Shown: piece by piece, positions 32,231 through 40,305 of the stretch
Layout: each line of letters starts with the position of its first letter
Numbering within the stretch: the first letter of the stretch is position 1
Source: Methylobacter sp.
GTDB taxonomy: Bacteria; Pseudomonadota; Gammaproteobacteria; Methylococcales; Methylomonadaceae
Assembly: GCF_023227905.1 (NCBI RefSeq)
Contig: NZ_JALOCF010000040.1
Coordinates: 1 to 41,951, forward strand
Direction: 5' to 3'
DNA: 41,951 nt
Made by a program: the position numbers and the translations under genes
The notes under the pieces: model-generated
What the model saw: only the letters and a program-made list of their open reading frames with translations
What the model was told of the DNA's origin: nothing
Database searches by the model: none

Positions 32231-33478
32231 ATGTTTAAACCTCTCATTTTTTATATCGGCTTGCGTTATACGCGAGCTAAACGCCGAACTCAGTTCATTT
32301 CTTTTATTACATTGACCTCCATTCTCGGCATAGCCTTGGGCGTTACCGCATTGATTACCGTATTGTCGGTGATGAACGGTTTTGAAGCCGAGCTGCGCGA
32401 GCGGATACTTGGCATGACTGCACATGCGACTGCCACCGGAAAATACGGCCAGTTGGATAATTGGCATGAACTGGAGCAAAAATTAAAAAATTATCCGCAT
32501 GTAGAAGGCACTGCGCCTTTTATTAACGGGCAGGTGATGATTAACGCCGACCGGCGCGTCAGCGGCACCATGCTAACCGGGATATTGCCGGAATATGAAT
32601 CCAGAGTGTCGGAAGTTGCCGATAAGATGCAGGACGGCAAATTGGCTGACCTAATTCCCGGCGAATACGGCATTGTTTTAGGGGTAGAGCTGGCTAATTA
32701 TCTGGGTGTTTTCATGGGCGATAAGATTACCGTCATCAGTCCGCAGATAAACTCGACACCGGCCGGTATTGTGCCTCGCATGCGGCGATTTACCGTAGTC
32801 GGCATTTTTAAGGTTGGCATGTACGAATACGACCGCAATATGGCGATGATTCATCTTGACGATGCGGCCAAGTTGTTTCGTCTGGATGATGCCGTTTCAG
32901 GCCTTAGAATCAAGCTGGATGATTTGTTTAATGCGCCGAAAATTACCCGTGCGCTGTCAAACGCCTTGTATGACGATTATCAGGTTAGCGACTGGACGCT
33001 GGCGCACAGCAACTTTTTCCGGGCGATACAGACGGAAAAGCGGGTTATGTTTATCATCCTGTTGCTGATTGTGGCGGTGGCGGCTTTCAATATCGTCTCC
33101 ACGCTGGTGATGGTGGTCACCGATAAGCGCGGCGACATTGCTATTTTAAAAACGCAGGGACTTACATCAAGGTCGGTGATGGGGATTTTTATGGTATTGG
33201 GGGCTGTTATCGGCGTCACCGGCACCGCGCTGGGAACGGTAGGCGGGGTATTGCTGGCGTTGAATGTTGAAACCATCGTTCCGGCTATTGAAAAACTGTT
33301 TCACGTCCAGTTTATGGCGGCCGATGTGTATTACATCAGCGAGTTGCCTTCCAAGCTGGTCTGGACGGATGTTTATGCAATAGCCGGCATGGCTTTTTCC
33401 CTGTCATTATTGGCAACTATTTATCCTGCCTGGCAGGCATCCAAAGTAAATCCAGCGGAAGTTCTCAGATATGAATAA
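32231..33478 (+). CDS. lolC: LolC/LolE-family lipoprotein-releasing permease
   Basis: Membrane subunit of the Lol ABC transporter that extracts outer-membrane lipoproteins from the inner membrane. 415 residues: N-terminal FYIGLRYTRAKRRTQFISFITLTS, one helix, a long periplasmic domain (about 45-270), then three C-terminal helices with FNIVSTLVMVVTDKRGDIAILKTQG and the tail YPAWQASKVNPAEVLRYE. It overlaps lolD by 8 nt. No lolE follows lolD, so a single LolC/E-type protein (as in LolF systems) may form a homodimer; a lolE elsewhere cannot be excluded. Confidence 0.94.
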   Translation: MFKPLIFYIGLRYTRAKRRTQFISFITLTSILGIALGVTALITVLSVMNGFEAELRERILGMTAHATATGKYGQLDNWHELEQKLKNYPHVEGTAPFINGQVMINADRRVSGTMLTGILPEYESRVSEVADKMQDGKLADLIPGEYGIVLGVELANYLGVFMGDKITVISPQINSTPAGIVPRMRRFTVVGIFKVGMYEYDRNMAMIHLDDAAKLFRLDDAVSGLRIKLDDLFNAPKITRALSNALYDDYQVSDWTLAHSNFFRAIQTEKRVMFIILLLIVAVAAFNIVSTLVMVVTDKRGDIAILKTQGLTSRSVMGIFMVLGAVIGVTGTALGTVGGVLLALNVETIVPAIEKLFHVQFMAADVYYISELPSKLVWTDVYAIAGMAFSLSLLATIYPAWQASKVNPAEVLRYE

Positions 33479-34151
33479 TACCAGCATTTTGCAGTGCCAC
33501 CAGTTGACCATGCGCTATGATCAAGGCGGACTGGATGTTGAAGTTTTAAAGGGGGTTGATTTAAGCATCGGTGTCGGTGAGCGTGTCGCCATTATGGGCG
33601 CATCGGGTTCAGGTAAAAGCACTTTGCTGCATCTGCTGGGCGGGCTTGAAAAGCCTACCGGCGGCAAGGTGGTTTTGGACGGTGTTAATTTTAATGAGGT
33701 CGGCGCAGGCCAGCTGGCTAAGCTAAGAAATAAGTCCCTGGGCTTTATCTACCAGTCGCATCATTTGCTGGGCGAATTTACCGTGTTGGAAAACGTGGCG
33801 ATGCCTTTATTGATTGGCGGAAACTCGGTAAAGGAAGCAAGTAACCGGGCGATAGCGTTGTTAAAGCGGGTAGGGTTGGGGCACCGCATTGAACACAAGC
33901 CCGGTGAATTGTCCGGCGGGGAACGGCAGCGTGCCGCGGTCGCCAGGGCGTTAATCAATAAGCCGGGCGTGGTTTTGGCGGATGAACCTACCGGAAACCT
34001 GGATAGTAAAACTGCTGATCAGGTTTACCAGTTAATGCTGGAATTAAATCAGGAGCTGAATGTCAGCTTTTTGGTGGTGACCCATGATCACGAACTGGCT
34101 GCAAGAATGGGCAAGGTTTTGCATATGGAAGATGGGCTGATTGTCGGTTAA
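33471..34151 (+). CDS. lolD: LolD ATP-binding protein
   Basis: 226-residue ABC ATPase of the Lol lipoprotein transporter. Walker A GASGSGKST, signature LSGGERQR, Walker B VVLADEPTGNLD and H-loop VTHDHEL. The LolD-type stretch SLGFIYQSHHLLGEFTVLEN follows the Q-loop. Its first codons overlap the end of lolC by 8 nt, so the two are translationally coupled. A hairpin follows. Confidence 0.97.
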   Translation: MNNTSILQCHQLTMRYDQGGLDVEVLKGVDLSIGVGERVAIMGASGSGKSTLLHLLGGLEKPTGGKVVLDGVNFNEVGAGQLAKLRNKSLGFIYQSHHLLGEFTVLENVAMPLLIGGNSVKEASNRAIALLKRVGLGHRIEHKPGELSGGERQRAAVARALINKPGVVLADEPTGNLDSKTADQVYQLMLELNQELNVSFLVVTHDHELAARMGKVLHMEDGLIVG

Positions 34152-34167
34152 GACAATGCATAAAGCC

Positions 34168-34197
34168 ACGAACGACTGTATTCATGCAGTCGTTCGT
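34168..34197. terminator. Convergent-gene hairpin after lolD
   Basis: ACGAACGACTG pairs perfectly with CAGTCGTTCGT (11 bp, 8-nt loop) between lolD and the DUF2062 gene, which converge. No long U-run on either strand. Confidence 0.7.
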
Positions 34198-34202
34198 CAA
34201 TC

Positions 34203-34769
34203 TTAATCGCCTTCTATGTCTTCGATCGGCTCACCTTGCAGCGCAAGCCTTTTTTCCTTTCTTTCCGCCCATTTTTTGGTTATATGCTCTTTCCAATAAT
34301 ATTGAATACTGAAGTAACCGGCCGCTGACGAGAGGATGCCCATAATAAGACAGCCGACCAGAAACGGCTGCCAGACATCGCCAAGCCCGGAGAACATACC
34401 GCTTACTGAAAACTCGGATTCATCTGCGAGCGCCGGCTGATTCATAAACCAGAGCCCAGCTTTATAAGCAAAATAGAATAGCGGCGGCATGGTGATGGGG
34501 TTGGTTATCCAGACCAGGCCTACCGAAAGAGGAAGATTAGCCCTGAAATAAATGGCACCTGCAGCAGCGATAGCCATTTGCGTTGGGGTGGGGATCCAGG
34601 CGCAAAAGAGACCTACAGCAAAAGCCATAGAAACGGAACGCCGGTTTAAATGCCAGAGGTTAGGCTCATGCAGTTTATCGCCAAGAAATTGCAGGCTCTT
34701 GTGCTGTTTGATCACTTCAGGATCGGGGATGAACTTGTTGATCAGTTTTCGTATGATTTCTTTTGGCAT
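34203..34769 (-). CDS. DUF2062 membrane protein
   Basis: 188 residues from ATG 34769 (MPKEIIRKL); a GTG at 34778 could add three. DUF2062 motifs: RRSVSMAFAVGLFCAWIPTP, QMAIAAAGAIYFRANLPLSV and WITNPITMPPLFYFAYKAG. Two or three membrane helices in the first two thirds and one near 135-155; the last 30 residues are basic then acidic. Function is unknown; the domain is widespread in proteobacteria and sometimes fused to glycosyltransferases. Divergent from comEC. Confidence 0.9.
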   Translation of the reverse strand: MPKEIIRKLINKFIPDPEVIKQHKSLQFLGDKLHEPNLWHLNRRSVSMAFAVGLFCAWIPTPTQMAIAAAGAIYFRANLPLSVGLVWITNPITMPPLFYFAYKAGLWFMNQPALADESEFSVSGMFSGLGDVWQPFLVGCLIMGILSSAAGYFSIQYYWKEHITKKWAERKEKRLALQGEPIEDIEGD

Positions 34770-34840
34770 GGTCGTCACTTTTAAATTGCGTTTGATCCAA
34801 GTCTATCAGGTTTTTAGCCTAAAAAACGCCAAGGTGCTAA

Positions 34841-37204
34841 ATGGTTGTCTCTGCTCTGTTATTTCTAGCCGGACTGATGCTGGTTCAACAGTTGACGGTA
34901 TTGCCGGATATTCAATGGTTGGTAGTTGGCGGTGTAGCAGCCTGCATTATTGCATGGCTGCGCTATTGGCGGTGTCTGTTTTTTATGGTCGGCGTACTCT
35001 GGGCGATAGCATTTGCAATGCACCGATTGTCCGAACGTTTGCCTGAACAATTGGAGGGTTCAGAGATTCAGGTGATCGGCACCATAGCCGGTTTGCCGGA
35101 ACAGGATGAAAAACGCGCCCGCTTCGACTTTATCACCAGGGATGGTGTGTATGCCGCAAACCCGTCGGGAACGGGTGCGGCGATCACCAGGGATGGTGTG
35201 TATGTCAAAAGCCAGTCGGGAACTGGCCCGGCGACCGTCGCCGAATCTGAATGGCAATTACCCTCTAAACTGAGATTGAGCTGGTATTACCCTGATCAGC
35301 CGATCAAGGCAGGGCAACAGTGGCTTTTTACCGTTAAGCTGAAGCGTGTCCACGGCACGATGAACTCCGGCGGCTTTGATTATGAGCGTTGGCTGTTTAC
35401 CGAAGGCGTAGGCGCGACGGGCTATGTGCGGCCAAGTCCAAAACCGGTTTTGCTGGGGCGCGATTCGGCCTGGAGCAGTATTTCCGTTTGGCGGCAAACT
35501 ATCACCGATCAGCTTTCAAGCGCTCTGGGAAATAGCGAAAGTCTGGCGTTGATAAAGGCGCTGACGATCGGTGACGGCAGCAGCATCACGCAACAACAAT
35601 GGGAAGTTTTCCGTAAAACCGGCACGACTCATCTGGTGGTGATTTCCGGTTCGCATATCGGTCTTATTGCCGGGTTAATTTATTTTCTGGTGCTTAGATT
35701 GTGGGTGTGGTCGGGCTATTTAGCCTGGTCGCCGCAAAAGGTCGCGGCGTTTTCGGCTGTGCTGGCGGGGATTTTTTATTCCGGGCTGGCCGGATTTTCG
35801 GTGCCAACCCAGCGTTCCGTAATCATGTTATCTGTTGCGATGGCGGCCATTATCCTGCAACGCAACAGCCGCCCTTTTAATGTATTGTTCATTGCGATGT
35901 TCGCCGTGTTGGTTATCGATCCGTTAGCCGTTTTATCGGCAGGCTTCTGGTTGTCATTTGTTGCCGTGGGCGTGATTATTTATACAGTGTCCGGGCGCTT
36001 GGGCATGCTGGGGCATGTGTGGGGAGGAATAAAAATAAACTGGGTTACTTCAGTAGGTTTATCGCCGCTGCTATTGCTGTTTTTTCAGCAGGTTTCATTG
36101 ATTGCGCCATTGGCTAATTTGATCGCCGTGCCGGTCATTAGTTTGCTGGTTGTGCCGTTCTCGCTGCTGGCAGTCATTGTTCTGTTTATCCTGCCGGAGG
36201 CGGCGAACAAACTGTTCTATTGGGTCGATCAGATATTGCAATGTCTATGGTGGTTGTTAGTTCAGTTGGCGGAGCTTCCGGTGGCGTCGATAAATCACGC
36301 GCTGCCATCGCATTGGGCATTGCTTTTTGTTGTACCGGGCATTTTATGGCTGTTTGCGCCGGTCGGCATTCCGGCTCGATGGTTGAGTCTGGTGATGTTT
36401 TTGCCGCTGGTGTTTACCGATGCAAAACAGCCTGAAACGGGTGATATCAACATGACCTTGCTGGATGTCGGGCAGGGCTTGTCGGCTGTCGTGCAAACGA
36501 CTCATCATCTACTGGTTTACGATACCGGCGCTAAATTTTCCGAGCAAAGCGATATGGGACAGAGTGTGTTGCTGCCGTTTTTGCGTTCACAAGGTATGGA
36601 TAAGGTCGATAGCCTAATTATCAGCCATGGCGACAACGATCACATCGGCGGCGCTGTGTCGCTAATACGCGGCATTGATACCCGGCAGGTGTTGACCAGC
36701 GTACCGCAACAGCTGAGCGAGTATGCGCCAATCGAATGCGCAGCCGGACAATCGTGGCTGTGGGACGAGGTCAAGTTTACCATGCTGGCTCCGCAGCAGG
36801 CGTTTGTGTCAGAGAACGACAATTCCTGTGTGCTGAAAATCCAGTCCAAACACGGCACGGTATTGTTGGCCGGGGACATAGAGGCTGCGGCGGAGTCCTG
36901 GCTGGTTAAGGCCTACGGCGAAGCAATAAAAGCCGACGTGCTGGTCGCGCCTCATCACGGCAGCAAAACTTCATCAACAGTTGAGTTTTTGCAGGCCGTA
37001 CAGCCCGACTACGTGTTGATTTCGGCGGGTTACCGGAATCAATTCGGCCATCCGCATAGAGATGTTTTGGCGCACTATCGGCAAGTCAATGCCAAATGGC
37101 TGAATAGCGCCGACAGCGGGGCTATTGTTGTTAATGTTAGAAATAATGCCTGGGTAGTGCAGGGGATGCGTGAAACGGAAAGCAAATATTGGAATGTTAA
37201 GTGA
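34841..37204 (+). CDS. comEC: ComEC/Rec2 DNA-uptake channel
   Basis: 787-residue inner-membrane protein that carries single-stranded DNA into the cell in natural transformation. Start ATG 34841 with AAGGTG upstream. Order: DUF4131-like N-terminus with helices (1-65), an OB-like soluble domain (about 70-210), the Competence domain with about eight helices (VVISGSHIGLIAG, FSVPTQRSVIM), then a metallo-beta-lactamase domain (about 530-780): LDVGQGLSAVVQT, VYDTGAKF, SHGDNDHIGG, LLAGDIEA, APHHGSKTS. The MBL metal motif is HGDNDH. A 51-base in-frame duplication (residues 98-131) sits in the soluble domain. Other competence genes are not in view. Confidence 0.96.
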   Translation: MVVSALLFLAGLMLVQQLTVLPDIQWLVVGGVAACIIAWLRYWRCLFFMVGVLWAIAFAMHRLSERLPEQLEGSEIQVIGTIAGLPEQDEKRARFDFITRDGVYAANPSGTGAAITRDGVYVKSQSGTGPATVAESEWQLPSKLRLSWYYPDQPIKAGQQWLFTVKLKRVHGTMNSGGFDYERWLFTEGVGATGYVRPSPKPVLLGRDSAWSSISVWRQTITDQLSSALGNSESLALIKALTIGDGSSITQQQWEVFRKTGTTHLVVISGSHIGLIAGLIYFLVLRLWVWSGYLAWSPQKVAAFSAVLAGIFYSGLAGFSVPTQRSVIMLSVAMAAIILQRNSRPFNVLFIAMFAVLVIDPLAVLSAGFWLSFVAVGVIIYTVSGRLGMLGHVWGGIKINWVTSVGLSPLLLLFFQQVSLIAPLANLIAVPVISLLVVPFSLLAVIVLFILPEAANKLFYWVDQILQCLWWLLVQLAELPVASINHALPSHWALLFVVPGILWLFAPVGIPARWLSLVMFLPLVFTDAKQPETGDINMTLLDVGQGLSAVVQTTHHLLVYDTGAKFSEQSDMGQSVLLPFLRSQGMDKVDSLIISHGDNDHIGGAVSLIRGIDTRQVLTSVPQQLSEYAPIECAAGQSWLWDEVKFTMLAPQQAFVSENDNSCVLKIQSKHGTVLLAGDIEAAAESWLVKAYGEAIKADVLVAPHHGSKTSSTVEFLQAVQPDYVLISAGYRNQFGHPHRDVLAHYRQVNAKWLNSADSGAIVVNVRNNAWVVQGMRETESKYWNVK
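35132..35233 (+). repeat. Tandem 51-base repeat with covarying hairpins inside comEC
   Basis: Two 51-base units (35132-35182, 35183-35233) encode ITRDGVYAANPSGTGAA and ITRDGVYVKSQSGTGPA. The first 22 bases are identical and contain CACC-AGGGAT-GGTG. The 3' part of each folds as ACCCGT-CGGGA-ACGGGT (unit 1) or GCCAGT-CGGGA-ACTGGC (unit 2). Loop and flanks are the same, while two stem pairs change in a compensatory way. Confidence 0.85.
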
Positions 37205-37218
37205 TAATTTCCTAGGGG

Positions 37219-37253
37219 TTTACTCTGTTATTAAATAGGACTAGAATAGTCCT
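37219..37253 (+). promoter_or_regulatory. suf operon promoter with regulator palindrome over the -10 box
   Basis: TTTACT (37219-37224), 17-nt spacer, TAGAAT (37242-37247). AGGACTA-GAA-TAGTCCT (37237-37253) is a perfect 7-bp inverted repeat across the -10 box, the expected place for an autorepressing Rrf2 protein. GGGAG follows, 6 nt before the regulator ATG. Confidence 0.75.
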
Positions 37254-37272
37254 TAATTATTGGGAGTAAGGT

Positions 37273-37722
37273 ATGTTAAGGCTGAGTAAGTTAACTGATT
37301 ATGCGACGGTCATTCTAAGTTTTATGGCCAAAGAAAAAACGCAGATGCATGCGGCCATGGAAATATCGACAGTGACCGGAATTGCTCTGCCGACAGTCAG
37401 TAAAATTCTTAAGCTGCTGGTTAATTCCGGCGTGTTGGTTTCTACACGCGGCGCCAAAGGCGGTTATGTTTTAGCCAGAATGCCCGAAGAAATCAGCATT
37501 GCAACAGTTATCAGTGCGTTGGAAGGACCGATTGCCCTCACCGAATGCAGTATTTCCCATCAAGGCTGCGAGCAGGCTTCGGGCTGTGATATTTTGGGGA
37601 ACTGGAGCCTGATTAACCAGACCATTCATAACGCATTAGAATCAGTAACTTTGGCCGACTTAATCAGGCCGGTTGTTGTGCCGGAAGAAGTGTTCATTCC
37701 GGTCTCCAGTTTATATAGGTAG
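37273..37722 (+). CDS. Rrf2-family SUF-system Fe-S regulator (IscR-like)
   Basis: 149-residue winged-helix regulator heading the suf operon. DNA-binding part MLRLSKLTDYATVIL, IALPTVSKILKLLVNSG and VSTRGAKGGYVLAR. Three conserved cysteines Cys92, Cys99 and Cys105 (ECSISHQGC, SGC) match IscR cluster ligands and should hold a [2Fe-2S] cluster. Such proteins repress suf when clusters are plentiful. Named SUF-system regulator in Xanthomonas-like genomes. sufB follows 8 nt later, and a palindrome covers the promoter -10 box. Confidence 0.94.
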   Translation: MLRLSKLTDYATVILSFMAKEKTQMHAAMEISTVTGIALPTVSKILKLLVNSGVLVSTRGAKGGYVLARMPEEISIATVISALEGPIALTECSISHQGCEQASGCDILGNWSLINQTIHNALESVTLADLIRPVVVPEEVFIPVSSLYR

Positions 37723-37730
37723 AAAATTTT

Positions 37731-39179
37731 ATGTCAGCAAGTGAACAAGAAATCAAGAATCTGATCGGTAAGGAATACAAGCAGGGCTTTGTGACCGTAT
37801 TGGAAACCGACACCTTTCTTCCTGGATTGGATGAGGAGGTTATTCACAGGTTGTCGAAAGTCAAAAATGAGCCTGAGTTTATGCTGGAATATCGGCTGAA
37901 AGCGTTTCGTCATTGGCAGACCATGAAGTCTCCTGAATGGGCGTTCGTCAAGTTCGATCCTATCGACTATCAATCGATCAGCTACTATTCGGCGCCTAAA
38001 CGCAAGGAAGACGGTCCCAAAAGCCTGGACGAGATTGATCCCCAAGTATTGGAAGCCTACAAAAAGTTAGGCATTCCGCTGGATGAGCAGGAGCGCCTGG
38101 CCGGTGTTGCGGTCGATGCGGTTTTTGATAGCGTGTCGGTGGCGACCACGTTTAAAGGCAAGCTGAAAGAAGCTGGGGTTATTTTCTGCCCGATTTCGGA
38201 AGCGTTACGCGATCATCCCGAGCTGATCAAACAATATTTGGGCTCGGTCGTGCCCCATACCGATAACTTCTTTGCCGCGTTAAATGCAGCCGTGTTTACC
38301 GATGGGTCGTTTGTTTATATCCCTAAAGGCGTGCGTTGCCCGATGGAACTGTCGACATATTTCAGGATCAACGCGGCCAACACCGGCCAGTTTGAACGAA
38401 CATTGATTATTGCCGATGAAGGCAGTCATGTCAGTTATCTGGAAGGCTGCACTGCCCCGATGCGTGATGAAAACCAACTGCATGCGGCGGTGGTTGAATT
38501 GATTGCGATGAAAGATGCGACCATCAAATACTCGACCGTGCAAAACTGGTATCCCGGCGATAAAGAGGGCAAAGGCGGCATCTATAACTTTGTGACCAAA
38601 CGCGCCGATTGCCGCGGTGAAAATTCCAAAGTGTCGTGGACGCAGGTGGAAACCGGTTCGGCGATTACCTGGAAATATCCCAGCTGCATCCTGACCGGCG
38701 ACAACTCCACCGGCGAGTTTTATTCTGTGGCGCTGACCAATAATTATCAGCAGGCCGATACCGGCACCAAGATGATTCATATCGGCAAAAACACCAGTAG
38801 CACCATTGTTTCTAAAGGTATTTCGGCAGGTCGTGCGCAGAATACTTACCGCGGTTTGGTTAAAGTGTTAAAAAGCGCAGAAAACGCCCGTAACTATACC
38901 CAATGCGATTCGCTGTTGATCGGCGATAAATGCGGCGCGCATACCTTTCCGTATGTGGAAGTCAAACAACCGTCGGCTCAGGTTGAGCATGAAGCGACGA
39001 CCTCCAAGATCAGTGAAGACCAGCTGTTCTTTTGCCAGCAACGCGGATTGTCGGCCGAAGACGCCGTGTCGATGATTGTTAACGGTTTTTGTAAGGAAGT
39101 GTTCAGGGAATTGCCGATGGAGTTTGCGGTTGAGGCACAGGCGTTATTGGGGCTTAGTCTGGAAGGTTCGGTAGGTTAG
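37731..39179 (+). CDS. sufB: SufB, Fe-S cluster scaffold subunit
   Basis: 482 residues of the SufBC2D scaffold that builds Fe-S clusters under iron or oxidative stress. Family stretches: YSAPKRKEDGPKSLDEIDP, VVPHTDNFFAALNAAVFTDGSF, VYIPKGVRCPMELSTYFRIN, EGCTAPMRDENQLHAAVVEL and CQQRGLSAEDAVSMIVNGFC. The invariant C-terminal Cys and Glu/His region is intact. The stop TAG (39177-39179) overlaps the GTG start of hicA. In most genomes sufC comes next; here it is 1.96 kb away. Confidence 0.97.
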   Translation: MSASEQEIKNLIGKEYKQGFVTVLETDTFLPGLDEEVIHRLSKVKNEPEFMLEYRLKAFRHWQTMKSPEWAFVKFDPIDYQSISYYSAPKRKEDGPKSLDEIDPQVLEAYKKLGIPLDEQERLAGVAVDAVFDSVSVATTFKGKLKEAGVIFCPISEALRDHPELIKQYLGSVVPHTDNFFAALNAAVFTDGSFVYIPKGVRCPMELSTYFRINAANTGQFERTLIIADEGSHVSYLEGCTAPMRDENQLHAAVVELIAMKDATIKYSTVQNWYPGDKEGKGGIYNFVTKRADCRGENSKVSWTQVETGSAITWKYPSCILTGDNSTGEFYSVALTNNYQQADTGTKMIHIGKNTSSTIVSKGISAGRAQNTYRGLVKVLKSAENARNYTQCDSLLIGDKCGAHTFPYVEVKQPSAQVEHEATTSKISEDQLFFCQQRGLSAEDAVSMIVNGFCKEVFRELPMEFAVEAQALLGLSLEGSVG

Positions 39180-39436
39180 TGGGCAAGTACGACAAGATCT
39201 TGCAGAAAATCATTCATGGACGTTCCGATGCCAATGTATTATTTTCTGAATTGAGGCAATTACTATTACGTTTAGATTTTCAGGAGCGAGTTCGTGGTGA
39301 CCATCATATTTTTAGTAAAGATGGAATTGCCGAGATTTTGAACATACAACCAATTGGCTCAATGGCAAAAGCATATCAGGTTAAACAAATCCGACACATT
39401 ATTGTTCGCTATCGTTTGGGGTTAGATGATGACTAA
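39179..39436 (+). CDS. hicA: HicA mRNA-interferase toxin
   Basis: 85 residues, starting at GTG 39179, whose G is the last base of the sufB stop codon. The HicA dsRBD-like core is ELRQLLLRLDFQERVRGDHH-IFSK, with the catalytic His in GDHH (42-43), and VKQIRHIIVRYRL at the end. HicA cuts mRNA and tmRNA. The overlap with sufB means it will be translated from suf mRNA by re-initiation. The extra N-terminal MGKYDKILQKIIHGRSDANV is longer than in short HicA proteins. HicB overlaps its end by 11 nt. Confidence 0.92.
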   Translation: MGKYDKILQKIIHGRSDANVLFSELRQLLLRLDFQERVRGDHHIFSKDGIAEILNIQPIGSMAKAYQVKQIRHIIVRYRLGLDDD

Positions 39437-39638
39437 ATATGAAATGATTATTTACTGGAGCGAAGAGGATCAGTCTTATATCGCCGAAGTGCCGGAATTA
39501 GCAGGTTGTATGGCCGATGGAAGTAGTTATCAAGAAGCGGTTAGTAATGCTGAACGGGTTATTACTGAATGGATAGAGACAGCGGTAGAGCTTGGTCGGT
39601 TTGTTCCTGAGCCTAAAGGGCGATTGTTATATGCCTAA
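39426..39638 (+). CDS. hicB: HicB antitoxin
   Basis: 70 residues (or 69 from the second Met). HicB motif: MIIYWSEEDQSYIAEVPELAGCMADGSS then EAVSNAERVITEWIETAVELGRFVPEPKG. Partial RNase H fold; no extra DNA-binding domain is visible at the C-terminus, so repression may rely on the promoter being shared with suf. It overlaps hicA by 11 nt and precedes a second toxin-antitoxin pair. Confidence 0.94.
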   Translation: MMTKYEMIIYWSEEDQSYIAEVPELAGCMADGSSYQEAVSNAERVITEWIETAVELGRFVPEPKGRLLYA

Positions 39639-39671
39639 GCTACATAGGTTAAGTCATTGGGGAGCAATACA

Positions 39672-39866
39672 ATGGAATTAAAAAGACAATATATTGTTGA
39701 TGAAGATAATCATAAAGTCGCGGTGCAGCTTGATATTGATACTTTCGAAAAAATTGAAGATGTTCTGGAGAATTACGCGTTAGTTCAGCTTATTAATGCG
39801 GATGAAAGTGAAACGCTGAGTGCTGAAGAAGCAAAGAAATACTACGCGACTCTGGATAAGGCTTGA
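39672..39866 (+). CDS. RelB-like antitoxin of a second toxin-antitoxin pair
   Basis: 64 residues from ATG 39672 (GGGGAG about 8 nt upstream). MELKRQYIVDEDNHKVAVQLDIDTFEKIEDVLENYAL resembles antitoxins of the RelB/StbD or Phd-like type that pair with RelE toxins. No classical helix-turn-helix; probably a ribbon or disordered tail (SAEEAKKYYATLDKA). Its stop overlaps the toxin ATG (TGATG). It lies 33 nt after hicB. Confidence 0.75.
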   Translation: MELKRQYIVDEDNHKVAVQLDIDTFEKIEDVLENYALVQLINADESETLSAEEAKKYYATLDKA

Positions 39867-40132
39867 TGAAAGTCGAGTACAGTAAAAAATTCTTAAAACA
39901 ATTGGCAACGGTTCCCAGTGATATTCGGTCAAAGATTGAAAGTTTTGTATTTGAAGAATTAGTTTTAGCTTCATCCATTTATGAAATGGGGAAAGTTGAA
40001 AAAATGAAAGGCAATGATGGTTTTTATAAAGTCAGGTTTGGTAATTACCGTCTGGGTTTAGTGATTGAAAATGAAATAGTTGCTGTAAAGACAGTTATGC
40101 ATAGAAGAGAAATATATAAATTCTTTCCTTGA
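39866..40132 (+). CDS. RelE/ParE-like toxin
   Basis: 88 residues from ATG 39866, overlapping the antitoxin stop by one base. RelE-fold signature: VEYSKKFLKQLATVPSDIRSK, GFYKVRFGNYRLGLVIENE and VMHRREIYKFFP. The Arg/His/Tyr pattern fits a ribosome-dependent mRNase. Together with the preceding gene it forms a complete module in tandem with HicAB. AT-rich relative to suf genes. Confidence 0.9.
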   Translation: MKVEYSKKFLKQLATVPSDIRSKIESFVFEELVLASSIYEMGKVEKMKGNDGFYKVRFGNYRLGLVIENEIVAVKTVMHRREIYKFFP

Positions 40133-40178
40133 TTTTATAAGGCCGTTCATGGGCATTTCGAATGAAACAAGCAGCCTT

Positions 40179-40225
40179 GTAGCGTTGTAGGTTGGGCTGA
40201 CGCAGAAAGCCCAACAATTTGCTAC
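40179..40225. repeat. Nested palindrome after the RelE-like gene
   Basis: Outer arms GTAGC (40179-40183) and GCTAC (40221-40225); inner arms GTTGGGCT (40191-40198) and AGCCCAAC (40208-40215). Hairpins of this GTTGGGCT/AGCCCAAC kind are scattered in many proteobacterial genomes. It may end the toxin-antitoxin transcript in part. Confidence 0.7.
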
Positions 40226-40305
40226 GACGAAAACGCCAGTCTCAATTATTAGATAAGCTCAGTTGCTTTAGTCTTTTTGAAGTTGAATCAATGGTGGTAT
40301 GTGAA

